Notes: a model not told the origin generated them from the letters alone. Counted from the first letter of the stretch, positions 9,756-21,205 are shown. The stretch: 64,000 bases of DNA from Marthasterias glacialis (GCA_911728455.2 OU452239.1:9406328-9470327); one strand, 5' to 3'. Translations and numbers: made by a program.

Positions 9756-11411
9756 ATATTCTCAAAAACCACTTATTCAGAAAGTTCTGGAAAATTTTGG
9801 GAAATCCCTGTGCCAAGTGATTAAAAAACAACAAACTTAAAATGGTTTTATAGGCCTAGGACCTACATGTGTGGAGTGCTAGTTTGTGGTGTCAGTCAAA
9901 TTATACAATGTAGGCCTAGATGTGCATGCAGTAGGCCTATTAGCCAACATGTACAATGTACATGTTCAAGTACATGTACTAGTTTTGAAGCGTTCCACGA
10001 GTTTGAAATTATATAGCCTAGTCATTCTCGAGCCTGGCAAATATCCAAAGTCCGTGGTCATGCTGGTCAACTCAACATCCTCTATTGCTATCCTGAACTT
10101 TCATTTTTCAAGGGACGACCGGACGAGACCATTTTCCTTTTGCTAATGAGCACTTTCATTGAAAAATCTTGATGTCTATGGGAACATTTTGAATGTGGGC
10201 ACCAAGGCCGAGACCAAGACAGCACAGGCTGCTATTAGCACAACAATTCCCTGCATGTACGAGCACAGACATTTATCGCTTGTACATCACGAGCCTGGTG
10301 TACATTGTCTAGTAAAAACTGCTATGGGCTAGTAAACACCACTTCTCAACTTGCCCTGTGGGCTACTAAAAACTGGGCAACTTACTTGTCTATAGACCAT
10401 GTGACCCTTGTTTACAAAAGAGTGACCTTGTACATTCCAGGGCAATTACTGGCAGGCAAGATACTGCATGGGACATATGAGAAATTTTACATTTTGTATC
10501 ATAATTTCCACATAAATTCAATGGCTATTAAAATGAGAGCTGAACTAGTTGTGAGATGTGCCCCTTTCCTTCATATCCAAAGTTGACGACAATCAGACAG
10601 TGCAATCTCCATAAAATGAAAGATTTAAAGTATTTTCCCATTGAGCCGTGTACAAATCCTGCCTGCAGGAAGTCCAGGTTCTGTGGCTCTTTTGTAAACA
10701 TGTGATGTCACAGGTAACATGGTCTATAATGCTCATACTTCTTCCTTTTCATATGTGAATAATACATTTAAGAAATGTGATAATTTATTTTTGAGTGTGG
10801 GAGTGTCATTTCACCGTTAAACTGGCTGTAGGGGTATCAAAAAGATACATTTATGACAATAACATGTTTAAAATTTGGGCAACAAAAAACTTCCTGGGGG
10901 CAAGTAAAATGCACAGTTTACTAGCCCCTTGGGCTACTTTACAAAAAGCTTAAGCGCAAGGCCTGTACATGTACAAGCACATACATTTATGGCTTGTACA
11001 GTACATCTGGAGATTGTTTGATTTGTTTGCTCATGAGTTTACTGGCCACAAACGTTAAAACCGCTGGCTTCTGGCCAATGGTGTTGTTGAAATTTCAAGC
11101 CCTGTAAAGAAAGACTGAAATCAGAAAATGTACAATTTTTTTTTCTTTCTTTTTTTGACAACCTAGTGAATTAGGAAACACTTCATAACTTCAATTAGTA
11201 AAGAAAGTTAATTTACAAAGAAAAGTGTCATGTGTGCAAGTCTTATTGTTGATCATTACAGTGAAATCATCAAAACAGTTGCTAAGCAGGTGCAACTACA
11301 AGGTAAATGAGTCACATTACACAATTGTAAGTCAGAATTGAAACTAAAATGCCAAAACCAACCCTCTCATTGCCAACTTCAATTGACATTAGTAACAACC
11401 GCTGGTGATGG
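9756..11411. other. Non-coding stretch right of the retrotransposon
   Basis: No gene is visible. At 10310-10385 and 10900-10935 there are short similar phrases (CTAGTAAAAACTG, GGGCTACT) that look like an old dispersed repeat. The frames at 9886-10146 and 10305-10586 have no recognisable protein features. Confidence 0.4.
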
Positions 11412-11575
11412 AACAGACCTTTATCATGGTGCGACCATCTTGATTTTCTCCCATTCAAATCAATGACCCCAAACCGACACTGGAAGGGCAACTAGTCTGG
11501 TTTTTTTTCATCTATTACTGTTATCGGATACAGGGAACATGACCAAGATGGTGGCAGCTTGATAGAGGTCTATTG
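11412..11575. mobile_element. MITE family 1, copy 1
   Basis: Terminal inverted repeats begin CAGACCTTTATCATGG at the left, with an imperfect inverse copy ending GATAGAGGTCTATTG at the right. Inner arms GACCATCTTG and CCAAGATGGTGG also pair. A second copy lies at 48926-49106. No coding capacity. Confidence 0.7.
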
Positions 11576-12951
11576 TTTGACCTCTCAAGCGTGGAGCAAA
11601 GTTTCTTACTCAACGAAGAAAATGTATCTTGAAATAAATTTTACCGTGCCTCTGAGAGTGTAGTACAATGTAATTGTACATGTAGAACCCCACGGTACAA
11701 CTACACCATGGACAAAAACAAAACATCAAGATGCTAGCACGTTCGTACAGTTGCAGGAAAATCTCTGTTTTTGTAAACTTTAATCACACATTCTAATTGT
11801 CCTTGTTTATTTACTGTACCCTTTAAACATGTTAAACATAGATGGTTTCCTGATTTAGAAGCTTTTGTATAAAGTGAAACTCGATGTTAGTTCCACAATC
11901 CTTCACACATTTCCTTTGCAAAACATATATACATGTAAGCATGGTAAGTAACAACATTTTGACCGGCGCGGCGGATCACAAACGGAGCCACTATTTTCTA
12001 CTTGAATTACTGAGCAGGCGATCGCTAGAAGGTTTAACTCTGCTGATAGGCCTATGAGCCTGTGTGCTCATAGAAATTTGACAATTACTGTACATAAAAA
12101 GTAATGGTATCCACAGGGTGGGGGTGCAGGGCTTGGGTGGCAGGTGGGGTCCCCCATTCCAAATCCCCCCCCCCTCCACCCCTCACAAATTCGTTCCCGA
12201 GTATGAAATCTGTGAAAGAAAAACATTTTTGAAGTGTGTTTTTTTTTACTGTGTAGTTGGAAGGGAAACAGTGTCAAAAGGACACTGTCACGGTCAAAGA
12301 AAAAGCAGGTCAAGAAAAGAAAAAAAAACGACACTCACTTTTGAGGCTCATTCCCGCATAAGCAGAGAACTAAGACAGTTGACAGGCTCACCAGTGTTGC
12401 TATGGTAATGAGTAAAACGCCAGGCGAGGCCGGTCCGTAGCCCAAACCTAAAGGAAAGGTGAACAACATTTTAATTTGTAACTGAGGGCCCTGTGAAATA
12501 AACCAGCCTCAAAATACATTATTTGATTGAAATTCAATTTGATTGATTGCACCATTGATTTAACATTTTAAAGCCCCTGGTCAACATGTAGGTAGAGTGT
12601 CTGTGAAGGCTTCCATTCTTTGCAGCTCATTTTGTTGTTTCAGTTGCGAGAAAACGTTAAAAATGCGTCCAACAAATTATGTAGGCCCTGACGCATTCTT
12701 AGGCAGAGTTTTGGTCTCGTGAGGGCGTGTGTGAACCAAACTAACGTGATGCAAAACAAGCAAAACAAACTGATTTCCCAGTGTAAACTTACTTGGGCAT
12801 TGATACTACATGCACGAACACAAAATACAGGCACTCAAAACAAGATAAAACTGTAACTCTGTGATGTAAGGAAGCTGGCCGTTTAAAGCTCCCCATGTGG
12901 TCAATTTACTCCCTTGTACAGGCCTCGAATTAACCCACGGCACTCACAGCA
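11576..12951. other. Non-coding stretch with a dispersed repeat
   Basis: No gene is supported. The part at 12590-12725 resembles 35845-36005 (shared CTTCCATTCTTTGCA, GCGAGAAAACG and GGCAGAGTTTT phrases), so both belong to one dispersed repeat family. Around 12118-12180 there are G and C homopolymer runs. Confidence 0.45.
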
Positions 12952-13071
12952 CAATGGGAGACTTTTGAGACGTTAACGGGCGCCCCAGTAACCGGTCCTT
13001 TTCTATTGCTCTCATAATAAAAAAGGACCAGTTACTGGGGCGCCCTCTAACATCTCAAAAGCCTCCCATTG
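12952..13071. repeat. Foldback repeat with about 50-bp arms
   Basis: The left arm starts CAATGGGAGACTTTTGAGA and the right arm ends TCTCAAAAGCCTCCCATTG, with GGGCGCCCCAGTAAC matching GTTACTGGGGCGCCC inside. The loop is about 18 bases. A few mismatches show it is not new. No gene. Confidence 0.75.
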
Positions 13072-14016
13072 CCGTGGTGCCCTGTGCTTTTGCTGTAGTG
13101 CCCTTTGCTATGTTCCAATACAAATTTACATTTTCCTCATAGAAGTGCCCCTTACCAGAGGAAAATTGCCGTGCCCTTTCAAGAGCGAAGTTCAAGGCCT
13201 GCTTAATAAATGTGTCAACTCTCAGCTCGATATTTTGCTATTGTACACTGTAGTGTAAGGCAAGCAATTTTGTTTTTCAGTTACAATAATTTTACCTGAT
13301 GTTGGAAGCTGAAAGTCCATTCATCTGGTACTTTAAAATACTCTTTGAATATCTATTACATATAGATCCTGCATTCACTTTTACCTAGTAAAAATTATAC
13401 TTAAAATACAACGCAAACCCGTACGATCATCCCAATTATAATGCACTTTCCGTGTGAAGTTTCTACATGCTTATTCGCACAATTAATTATATTCATTGCT
13501 CGCAAATGCCCAGCACAATTAAATTTGGCGCGCAAATTTGAAACTTGTGCAAGCCAAAAACAGCGTGTATTTTTTATCATGAATACAAAAACATACTACA
13601 AAGTTCATTTTGCGCATTATTGAAATGAGCACGGCTGCAATGTGAACTAGATCACGCACTTGAATATTGAGCACGTGCACGCAAGTTTTCAAAGATGGAG
13701 TCAGCACAGAAAGTTTTACCAGAGACGTCAATTTTCATGTTATTTTCTAAAAATAAAATATTGTCACCCATGGTTACAAAATTAACAATTCTGAACCCAG
13801 CAATCTTGAATTCCGGACATACAGGTTTAAGGTAAGGAAGTTTCAGCTTCCTCCATCACTTATCAGGTATAAATGCTGTTACAAATTTGTTTCTTTGCAA
13901 TGAGTGGAGACCTTTTAGTTTTAGCGCTATTTATTGGGATGGACCTTTATGCCCTGAACTCCGCCGCATTGTATGCGAATGCGGTATGCAATGCATGGAG
14001 GAGTCCACCTGGGCCC
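13072..14016. other. Non-coding stretch
   Basis: I find no gene or clear repeat here beyond AT-rich sequence. Open frames at 13441-13623 and 13873-14106 lack recognisable domains, and the second runs into the next foldback element. Confidence 0.4.
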
Positions 14017-14221
14017 AATAGACCGTTCCGGCTTTGGCAACAAGCCCCGCCCACACACCATCGTTCCGGCTTTGGCAACAAGCCCCGCCCACACACCTTC
14101 GTTTGAGTAAGTTTACGCTGCACGTGTGACCGAGTTTGACCGAGGTCACATGACCAAAAGGCGTGATCCAATTGCTCAATGCGCACAGTTGAGTTTGATT
14201 GACAGGCCGGAACGGTCTATT
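14017..14221. mobile_element. MITE with AATAGACCGTTCCGGC ends and an internal duplication
   Basis: AATAGACCGTTCCGGC at the left is matched by GCCGGAACGGTCTATT at the right, giving 16-bp perfect terminal inverted repeats. The left end carries a tandem copy of about 38 bases (GTTCCGGCTTTGGCAACA repeated near 14024 and 14062), so the terminal motif occurs twice. Non-coding. Confidence 0.8.
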
Positions 14222-14396
14222 TCATAGAGCTGCTTAAGCAGAAACAAATTCTTAAAAATTTGCTGCTAAGCAGAAACGAGCGGGATACCAGTCATAAATT
14301 GTACATGTGACACGGTAGTTTGGACGGTAACCTTGTTCTGGTAAGCATAATTTTGTTGTGCTTAGCTGCTTTTTGTGCTCAAGCAGCTCTATGAAA
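14221..14396. mobile_element. Foldback element with TTCATAGAGCTGCTTAAGCA ends
   Basis: The left end TTCATAGAGCTGCTTAAGCA pairs with TCAAGCAGCTCTATGAA at the right. The inner part repeats GCTTAGCTGC / GCTGCTAAGCAG. It directly abuts the previous MITE. No coding capacity. Confidence 0.7.
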
Positions 14397-14613
14397 TTGG
14401 CCCCTGAGTGTGGGCTTTATTTTTTAGTAGGACATTTCTTCTAATTTATCAGTTTATTAACATTACTATTAATTATAAACTGAATAAAAAGTGATTGAAG
14501 AAAAAAATTATTCATGTAATTATAAGATGCGATGGTTGTTAATAGCTAGATCTGACCGAAGATACACTGTAGGGAAGCGACCAATACTGTATTGTCTTCA
14601 ACGGGCTGAACGT

Positions 14614-14775
14614 TTAGGAATAGTTATCTAGTTTATACGAACCAACTTGCCCGCCGTCGTCGTCGATGCCTCCACTCGCCGCACCGACAGGCAGCGATCG
14701 AACACAGCTCAGGACATTTTGCAACACAAGCACACAGAAAATCCACCCTGAAAACCTCTCTTTACCACCCATCAT
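14614..14775 (-). CDS. Possible first coding exon of a secreted or membrane protein
   Basis: On the minus strand a tandem ATG (14775, 14772) opens a frame with a basic start (MMGGKERF), a hydrophobic stretch (GWIFCVLVLQNVLS) and small residues (VGAASGG) before an acidic I-D-D-D, which looks like a signal peptide and cleavage zone. The frame stops at 14614. If it is an exon, a donor near 14640-14660 would end it, but the GT sites there are weak. The same frame is open up to 14868. No family is recognised. It could be chance, so confidence is low. Confidence 0.3.
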   Translation of the reverse strand: MMGGKERFSGWIFCVLVLQNVLSCVRSLPVGAASGGIDDDGGQVGSYKLDNYS

Positions 14776-14869
14776 AACATAAGTGGTTTCGATAACATGA
14801 TTTCGGAACAGAATCCATCTACATTCGCGACAATTGCGTGGTTTTACTACCCGGAAATAACATAACAAG

Positions 14870-15674
14870 CAGCCATTTTGTTAGATGAAGACAGCCAGGT
14901 ACCTTCACTATTTGGTAACATTACTTAGAGTGTGGATAGATGATGGAGCCTGGGGACTAGACTGAAACATCACAACTTAACAAAAACGTTATTAAATCTT
15001 TAATGAGGCTCTATGGTGAAAAGGAAACAGAAATGTTATGTATTCTATAAATAGCTCTGGCATTGCTTGGTGAGTCACTGACCCAATTGTTTCCTCAATT
15101 TATTAGGTTAATTATCTAAACTTAATATCAAGGTTGACCTATAAAAACTGTTTAAGAACAAGAAACCCTTACACTATAAGGTGGAGATCGAGGATTGCGG
15201 TGGGGGGAGCAATTTTTTTTCTGCAGGTTCAGAAGTACCTATACGTGCCGTCCTCGAAACATTCTTTTTTTTCAAGGATACCCTTTTTGGAATCGATTCA
15301 AACAACACAAATTTCCCCCATTGAAATTCATTACGACAGTGGCAATTTTGGACTGCAGAAAAAACTTAAGAAAGGGGGGGGGGGTTACCTCATTATGTAA
15401 TGTTCACCAAAACAATGTGTTTAATTTTGTTTGCTTGCTTTTTTTTTCCTTTTCCCAATCCCTCGAACTAATATTTCGTCCCCTCGGATCGAAACGAGGG
15501 AACGAACAAAATAATATTTTCAGGGAAGGGAACAAATTAAATAAACAAAGGAACAAAGGAACAACACCCCCCCCCCCCAAAAAAAAAGAATAAAAAAACG
15601 CACCCAACCCCCCCCCCAAAAAAAAAAAACAACAATCAAACAAACAAACAAAAACTTGTGCCTTTACGGGCTCC
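14870..15674. other. Non-coding, homopolymer-rich stretch
   Basis: No gene is supported. From about 15190 to 15660 the sequence is full of A, C and G runs (for example near 15370, 15570 and 15610), which makes the open frames there unreliable. Confidence 0.45.
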
Positions 15675-16616
15675 TTAACCCTATCAGGACCGGGGGGGGG
15701 GGCACAATGTGCCCCCCCCCCCTACCAAACTTTTTCCTGTAACTTTTAAACGCTACATTCGATCGCCACTAAATTTTCTGACTTTACTCGAAAATTATCT
15801 AGGGTCATTTTGTCAAAATACGATTGTTTTTGGAGGTCAGTGGTTGCCATGGCAACCGTTTGTTTGAACCCATATTACTCGTTTTTGTGATTTTTTGTGA
15901 TTTTGGGGCATTTTTTAGCAAAATGTTATGTTTTTAAGTATTTTTAGTGGCCAACAGTGATACCGAAATGTCACATGATAGTTTGAGATGCATTGTGGGA
16001 ATCCAAAATGGCCGCCATTTTGGCGGCCATCTTGGATTTTGTATTTTTAGCTGTTTTTTAGGGGTTCGAACTTTGCAAAATTTGGTATCTATGGAATATT
16101 TTCAACATTATAGTTTTGAACTTTTGAGGTCTAGAAATACTATAGAGTTGTTAGTTAGGCCTCATAAATGCACACTCGGACCCTAAAAGGACTGTTTACA
16201 TCGATTTTTAAGTGGAAAAATGTAAAAACGTGATTTTTCCCAAAAATTACATAAAACAGCTTGTTTAGCGCCCTCAACGGTAACTCTGGTAAAGAAAAAG
16301 GTGTTTATGTTCTTGAGGATGTCAAGAAAGACAAATTTGCAAAGTTTTACAGAATTCTGGCAAAAAATATGGAAATTATGGGAAAAATACGATTTTTGAC
16401 CAAAAATGGGCAAAAAAACTACAAAAATTACTTTTAATGCATTTTTTTTGAATTTTTTTTTTACTATCATGTAGAACTCGGTGAAATACACATTTGTGGC
16501 AAGTTTCATAAAAATCGGCCCAAAACTTTGGAAAATACGGAGGGGGGGGGGGCACAATGAGCCCCCCCCCCCCGGTCCCCGTAAGTCCAAAAAAAGCCCG
16601 GTCCTGATAGGGTTAA
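15675..16616. mobile_element. piggyBac-like non-autonomous DNA transposon (TTAA target)
   Basis: The element lies between two TTAA tetranucleotides (15675-15678 and 16613-16616). Its ends are inverted: CCCTATCAGGACCGGG at the left and CCCGGTCCTGATAGGG at the right, with G/C runs and GCACAATG just inside both. TTAA duplication with ends starting CCC is typical of piggyBac-type elements. The 934-bp interior has no transposase; its open frames are AT-rich and anonymous. A truncated relative is at 18930-19029. Confidence 0.8.
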
Positions 16617-17514
16617 AAGCATGCATTCCGTTCCGAGACTCACATGTCCCATTATTAGATTAGATTCTACAAAAAATAAAGTTAAATAGGCCATGTTCAA
16701 AGTGTTATCGTGTGCCACACTCTTGCCGTGGATGTAGCGTTCTTTAACCATGAAATTCGCAGCAGGATAAAGTAGGGGCATTTCTACGAGACGAACCACC
16801 GAGCGCAAGGGGGCCGGGGCCCGCTTGAGGGCCCCGGGAACAAAATTAAAACACTCGATGATTTCCGGTGCAATCTAGATTATTTCAGAGGCATTCGACA
16901 TTGTATAAATTATTTGAGAAAAAAAAAATGTTGATTTGATAATAAAACAAACAATCATGTATTTCAATAAAAGAACAAGATAAGTAGGGCCTACTAAATG
17001 GAAAAACTTACGCCAAACGATCCCACCTATTGAAAAAGGTGAAGGAGATCGAAAATTTGGTGTTAGGCATAAAACGTCTCAATAATCCTATAGCAAAACT
17101 GACACATGGGGAAGGGCGCCATCACGCGGTTGGTAGGTATAAAGGCGCTACATCTGGTACTGTGCAAAACGACACAAATGCCTATCTTGTGTTTTTAGTA
17201 TCTTTGGCTCCAGTTGAAATTAACGAGGGCGAGAGTTATTTTAAAGAGCATTGCCATTCTCTGGACACCTACAATGATTTGTAACCCAATGTGAGCAGCC
17301 GTGAAAGCTTGTTTTGCCCTGAAAATAATATAAAAATTATTACTCCCCTTTTTTTTCTCTTTTTCCCCATTCTCTTTAGTTTAATTTTGCATTTAATTCT
17401 CTTCTATAATGTGGGAATTAAAAGGTGTAAAATTAACAAGTTTCCTGCTATATTTGCAGGAGACAGTCATTTTTTTCCGTTGCTGCTTCTAAGCTTTGAA
17501 ACCAACTGGCCTGT
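16617..17514. other. Non-coding stretch
   Basis: No gene is supported. The plus-strand frame at 17030-17284 starts from a non-ATG codon and shows no domain. AT-rich filler otherwise. Confidence 0.4.
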
Positions 17515-17700
17515 GACATCAGAGGAGCGTCGTCTACTCCGGTCTTCAAGCGCTCTCTCAAAACATTCCTGTTTCCGAGAGAGTGAAGACTAGTGGTTCC
17601 CGTTTGCTGTGCTAACTTGTTTTACCTTTCTTTTCTAGGATTTTCCTGTGAGGCGCTGTGTTTATTGTAGAGCGCCCTATAATATTGTTATTTACTATTA
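17515..17700 (+). mobile_element. 3' tail of a truncated non-LTR retrotransposon (tentative)
   Basis: One frame reads TPVFKRSLKTFLF and soon stops, which resembles the F-K-x-x-L-K-T-x-L-F ending of many CR1/L2-type reverse transcriptases. A short 3' region with GAGGCGCTG and TAGAGCGCC, then a TTATTTACTATTA tail, follows. Everything upstream is missing, as in typical 5'-truncated LINE copies. The call rests on one short motif. Confidence 0.4.
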
Positions 17701-18478
17701 AGTTGAAAGACGTCTAACAGGGTAAAAGGGCATTGTCGAAAGTGTTAAACTTGTATGGGTATTCATTTTTCAAAATGGCGGCCGTTTATGGTGGCTGGCC
17801 GATTATGGTTAGGAGGTGGCGCCCCCTATAGAGTAACCCCAGCTGTTGAATCCCATCAGGTTCAATAACGAAATCTCCGTTTAGTTTTCAGCTTCGATGC
17901 TTGATTTTTTAATCAAGACAATCATCACTTCCCGGGAGTCTTGCTTTGTTGCTCCGCTGAATTTTAATTACACTGCTCCGGAGATTTTAGCCGTCAACGA
18001 GAGGAGGGAAGATAGAATTCGACCTCCGGGTTCCAAGAATACGTTCCCTGGGTTCTGCCGCTGCTTAATTAATTACAAACCTAATCTACTACTCGTAATT
18101 ACTTTTCTTTGTTCATTTCTTGATTCTTCTTACTTCGTTCTGCTTCTTTGTGGGTAAAACGCAAATTGTGCTTCTGTATTGGTAAAACACGAACAACATT
18201 GTTCCTCCCCGATGAAAAAACATGTATTATCTAGTATTTTATTTGTTTAATTACATAACTGTTTGAGGGCTTTTTAAGTGTCATTTAAGTTTTCAGTTTT
18301 ATTTTCTGCAATTTTTCTATTTTACTTTTTTACAACTACTGTTTCCGTTTCCCCTATTATTCAGCCCCTTACTGACATGGAAAATGCTTTTGAGTCATAA
18401 TTAAACATGAATATATTAAAAATCGTGTCGACACCCACTGCTAAAGAATTTGAACTGCCTGTAGCTGCCAGGCAAAGG

Positions 18479-18690
18479 CAACCTCGGTGGTCTTGTTGTA
18501 TGATATCTACTCTAGAACATGGCAAAGGTTAGAATCACGACCGAGTAATACGTTTATTTTCTTCCTCTTCTTTTTTTTTCACAAGACTCGGGAAAGTGCT
18601 GAGTATACAGTAGGCCTACTTAAAACACATCGGTGTAGGGGTAAAACATAAACAACCTTCTTTATCCCTGATGCAAATTTAACATCCATC
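18479..18690 (+). mobile_element. tRNA-derived SINE, diverged copy
   Basis: The head (CAACCTCGGTGG... then AGGTTAGAATCACGACCGAG) is a decayed tRNA-like box A/box B pair. The body (ACTCGGGAAAGTGCTGAGTA) matches the copy at 57050-57230, and the tail (ATCGGTGTAGGGGTAAAA... CCCTGATGCAAAT) recurs near 58020-58080. Confidence 0.55.
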
Positions 18691-18929
18691 ATTAGTATTA
18701 TTTTTATGTTACTTTATTTTCATTTTGTGTCAACTATTCTGCGTCTGTTACACCAATAAACTTGTACTTGTGTGTTGTGTTGTCATTAAATGACAACACA
18801 ACATTAGCTGTTGCTGATGGGGTCGAAACTTCAACCTTTGCAATATATCACAGATCATTTTTGGTTGGTCAGTAGTTTGCAACAATTAATTGTTTTCCTC
18901 CTTTATATTTCGTGGCCACAAGAATTGAT

Positions 18930-19029
18930 AACGGAATTGAACGGAATTATCCTGTAAGAGGGGAGGGGGCACTATGTACCCCCCGGTCCCCGTACATTCC
19001 CCCAAAAAGCCCGGTCCTAATAGGATTAA
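18930..19029. mobile_element. Truncated relative of the piggyBac-like element
   Basis: This fragment repeats the right end of the 15675-16616 element: GGGGGGCAC-type run, CCCCCGGTCCCCGTA, AAAAAGCCCGGTCCTAATAG then a TTAA at 19026. The inverted repeat carries substitutions (CCTAATAGGA for CCTGATAGGG), so it is older. Confidence 0.65.
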
Positions 19030-19794
19030 ACATGACTCATTGGTGGTACAGCAAACGGCATTGCGCCTGAGCATTACGTAATTACCCCTTTTCAGCAACG
19101 CCAGTTGCCAACCTTCCAAACTATTAATGATTTAATTTCCCAAAACAAAATGACACAGGAAATGTTATGACCTTTTTTATGCAACCAAGGCTTTATTTTC
19201 TTAAAGATTCAACCACACAGAAAAAGCACCAATTATAATGAATGGTAGATTGTCAACAATTATTAGTGGGTGTATGCATAGCCCCCACGTCCCCCCTAAT
19301 TCAATCGAGATTACTAAATTCAATGTAACCCCAAATTACCTTAGAAATGCAAAAATGTTGGTTGTCTCTTAGAAATTATGAAAAAAGAACAACAGGTTCT
19401 GTTTGAAAATGGTGTGCATTATTGGGTTGTCGACTTTCCAACAGTTTTTCAAAATAAGGAATCCCCGGCTGAAGGACTATAAAAATAAGGAGTCTTTCAC
19501 TCTTAAAAAAGTTAAATTCTTATCAATTTTGGGACCGGGTAATTTAAGACCACGACAACGTTACTTAAAACAACAAATAGATGAAACTTGTAGCGTTGGG
19601 AACTACGTCATAGGTGTTCAGTCACAAGCTGCAGAGAGAGGGCGCCACCGCGCATGAAGTTCGGATGAAATCTTCTCTTACCTCTACGTGCTAAGAAGAA
19701 CTGACAGAAATCTGGGCTGAAAAAGGGGAAAGAAAAACGTCACCACACTAAACAAATTCAACGATAGACTACTTTTCTTGTTAAATAAGACGAG

Positions 19795-19915
19795 TTTGCA
19801 AACGCTTTTTACACGAGCGTTAGCCGTTTAATGAGGTTGACAAATTAGGTCATTTATAGACCAGCATGCACCTCATTCCACGGCTAAAGCGCGCGTAAAA
19901 ACTATTTACGAAGTT
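19795..19915. repeat. Foldback repeat, family with GACCAGCATGCACC core
   Basis: Left-arm text (CGCTTTTTACACGAGCG ... TAATGAGGT) is inverted at the right (ACCTCATTCCACGGCTAAAG then GCGTAAAAACTA). The core TAGACCAGCATGCACC recurs at 30735-30755 in a second copy. Confidence 0.6.
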
Positions 19916-20020
19916 GTATATCTTCCAGAAGCGAGTAAACCATTTTGTTCAACTCTTTTCAGATCCATCCAAGATCATAAGACATGTTCACTTAAGGCAC
20001 TTTTTCAAACCTCGGCTTGG

Positions 20021-20110
20021 GAGCCTGGAGCCCGGAGCCCGCGGAGCCCGCGGAGCCCGCGGAGATTACCGGGCTCCGGGCTCCGGGCTCCGGGCTACGG
20101 GCTCTAGGCC
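20021..20110. repeat. GC-rich foldback of CCGGAGCCCG units
   Basis: Tandem CGGAGCCCG units on the left face tandem CGGGCTCCGG units on the right around a short AGATTAC loop, giving a very GC-rich hairpin in AT-rich surroundings. It lies about 300 bases past the gene A stop codon, in or beyond its likely 3' region. No function is visible. Confidence 0.7.
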
Positions 20111-20416
20111 ATGCTGGAGTACTTAGGCCGTATCCGAATTGAGGGCTACGGATACGACCGCTGCTGAGGGTGTTGCTATAGAACGTTCTGTATACTTCAA
20201 CGCGTGATAATGCCGTAGTAGCAGCCATCGGCCATCAATTCGCACGTCACGCACAGACGTTTATGTGCAACAAAGTTCAATGCTGCTCACAGAAAGTTTC
20301 ATTTCAAGCTCTGAAATTCCACCCAACCGATCTTTCCAAGTCCTGTCCTATACAACAATCCCATCCCACATCCTGTATCCTTTATGCCAGCTGGACGTCA
20401 TCTATACTAACCTTGT

Positions 20417-21205
20417 TTACTTCTTGCACCTGTTGACGGAACGGCCTCTGACCTTGTCGCAGGCACACCTCTGGCCGGTGCTCTTATCGATGCAACCTGT
20501 TGCAACGTACCAAAGAAAAATTTGAGGACACAAAATTAATAAATTAAACAGGAACAAGACAAGTTATTTCTATCTTCTCCTTTTTTTAAACAATATTGCA
20601 GCCGTATTATCTATATACTCATAGTCATAGTGCTTACAAAAGTTTCTTCATCATGCATGCAATATTCCATACCGTACCAAACAATTTTGGTATCTTAACA
20701 GGGGTAGTCTCGCTTTCAACTTGTCAGTATTTTGTCTTTTTGAAAACATGTTGCAAACCTACATCTATCCAGTTAGACTTTCTTAATGTCAAGGTGGGGA
20801 GGGGGGGGGGGTGACAAAAGACAAAAGTCCCTAAGTGGACAACACATCCTACGAGGAGTGGGACACAAACCTCTAGGATTTTCAATCCGCCCGGGGTGCT
20901 GTACCGGGGGAATAAAAGTACATCTATAACACCGGATTCTGGTCTGGCTATTCAATGATTTTATTCGAGTGCTATATGATCTTTTGTGCTACATCAAGAA
21001 CGAGTCTAAACTTACGGATGTACTGTCTGCCCCTTCCGCGTTTCTGCAGCAGGTATTCAAAGTTGTCCATGTCAAAGTCGTCCTCAGCGTCTCTCTTCTC
21101 CATGTCCTCGAAGTCGTCCTCGAAGTCGTCCTCTGTGTAGTACGGGGTGACGAGCACCACCAGGGCAGCCACAATGGCCAGGGCTAGGAGGACCTTCGTA
21201 TTCAT
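20417..21205 (-). CDS. Gene A: secreted four-cysteine basic peptide precursor
   Basis: The coding sequence is two joined exons, 21205-21016 and 20496-20417, giving 89 residues. Exon 2 follows an acceptor (T-tract then AAG) one base before the ATG. It encodes a signal peptide (NTKVLLALAIVAALVVLV), a very acidic propeptide with a repeated EDDF, a KR at 37-38 and a second KR at 55-56, then GRGRQYI. The donor is CCGTAAGT in phase 1. A 519-base intron leads to the acceptor TTGCAACAG. Exon 3 completes an Arg codon and reads CIDKSTGQRCACD, then ten residues, Cys and two Lys. The predicted mature peptide (57-89) is 33 residues with four Cys and net charge about +9. A donor (AAG|GTTAGT) lies five bases after the stop, so the 3' UTR is probably split. 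Nothing looks broken. I do not recognise the family; an antimicrobial-like or signalling role is inference. Confidence 0.83.

Noticed and set aside
16183-16626. 147-residue minus-strand frame as a transposase
   Set aside because: It lies in the piggyBac-like element but is low-complexity, Phe/Lys-rich and has no catalytic motif.
20773-20955. Minus-strand frame with CPTPRRMCCPLRDFC as the third exon of gene A
   Set aside because: It needs a poor acceptor (AATCCTAGAG) and lacks the T-G-x-x-C-x-C-D signature. The exon at 20496-20417 has a better acceptor and matches gene B directly.
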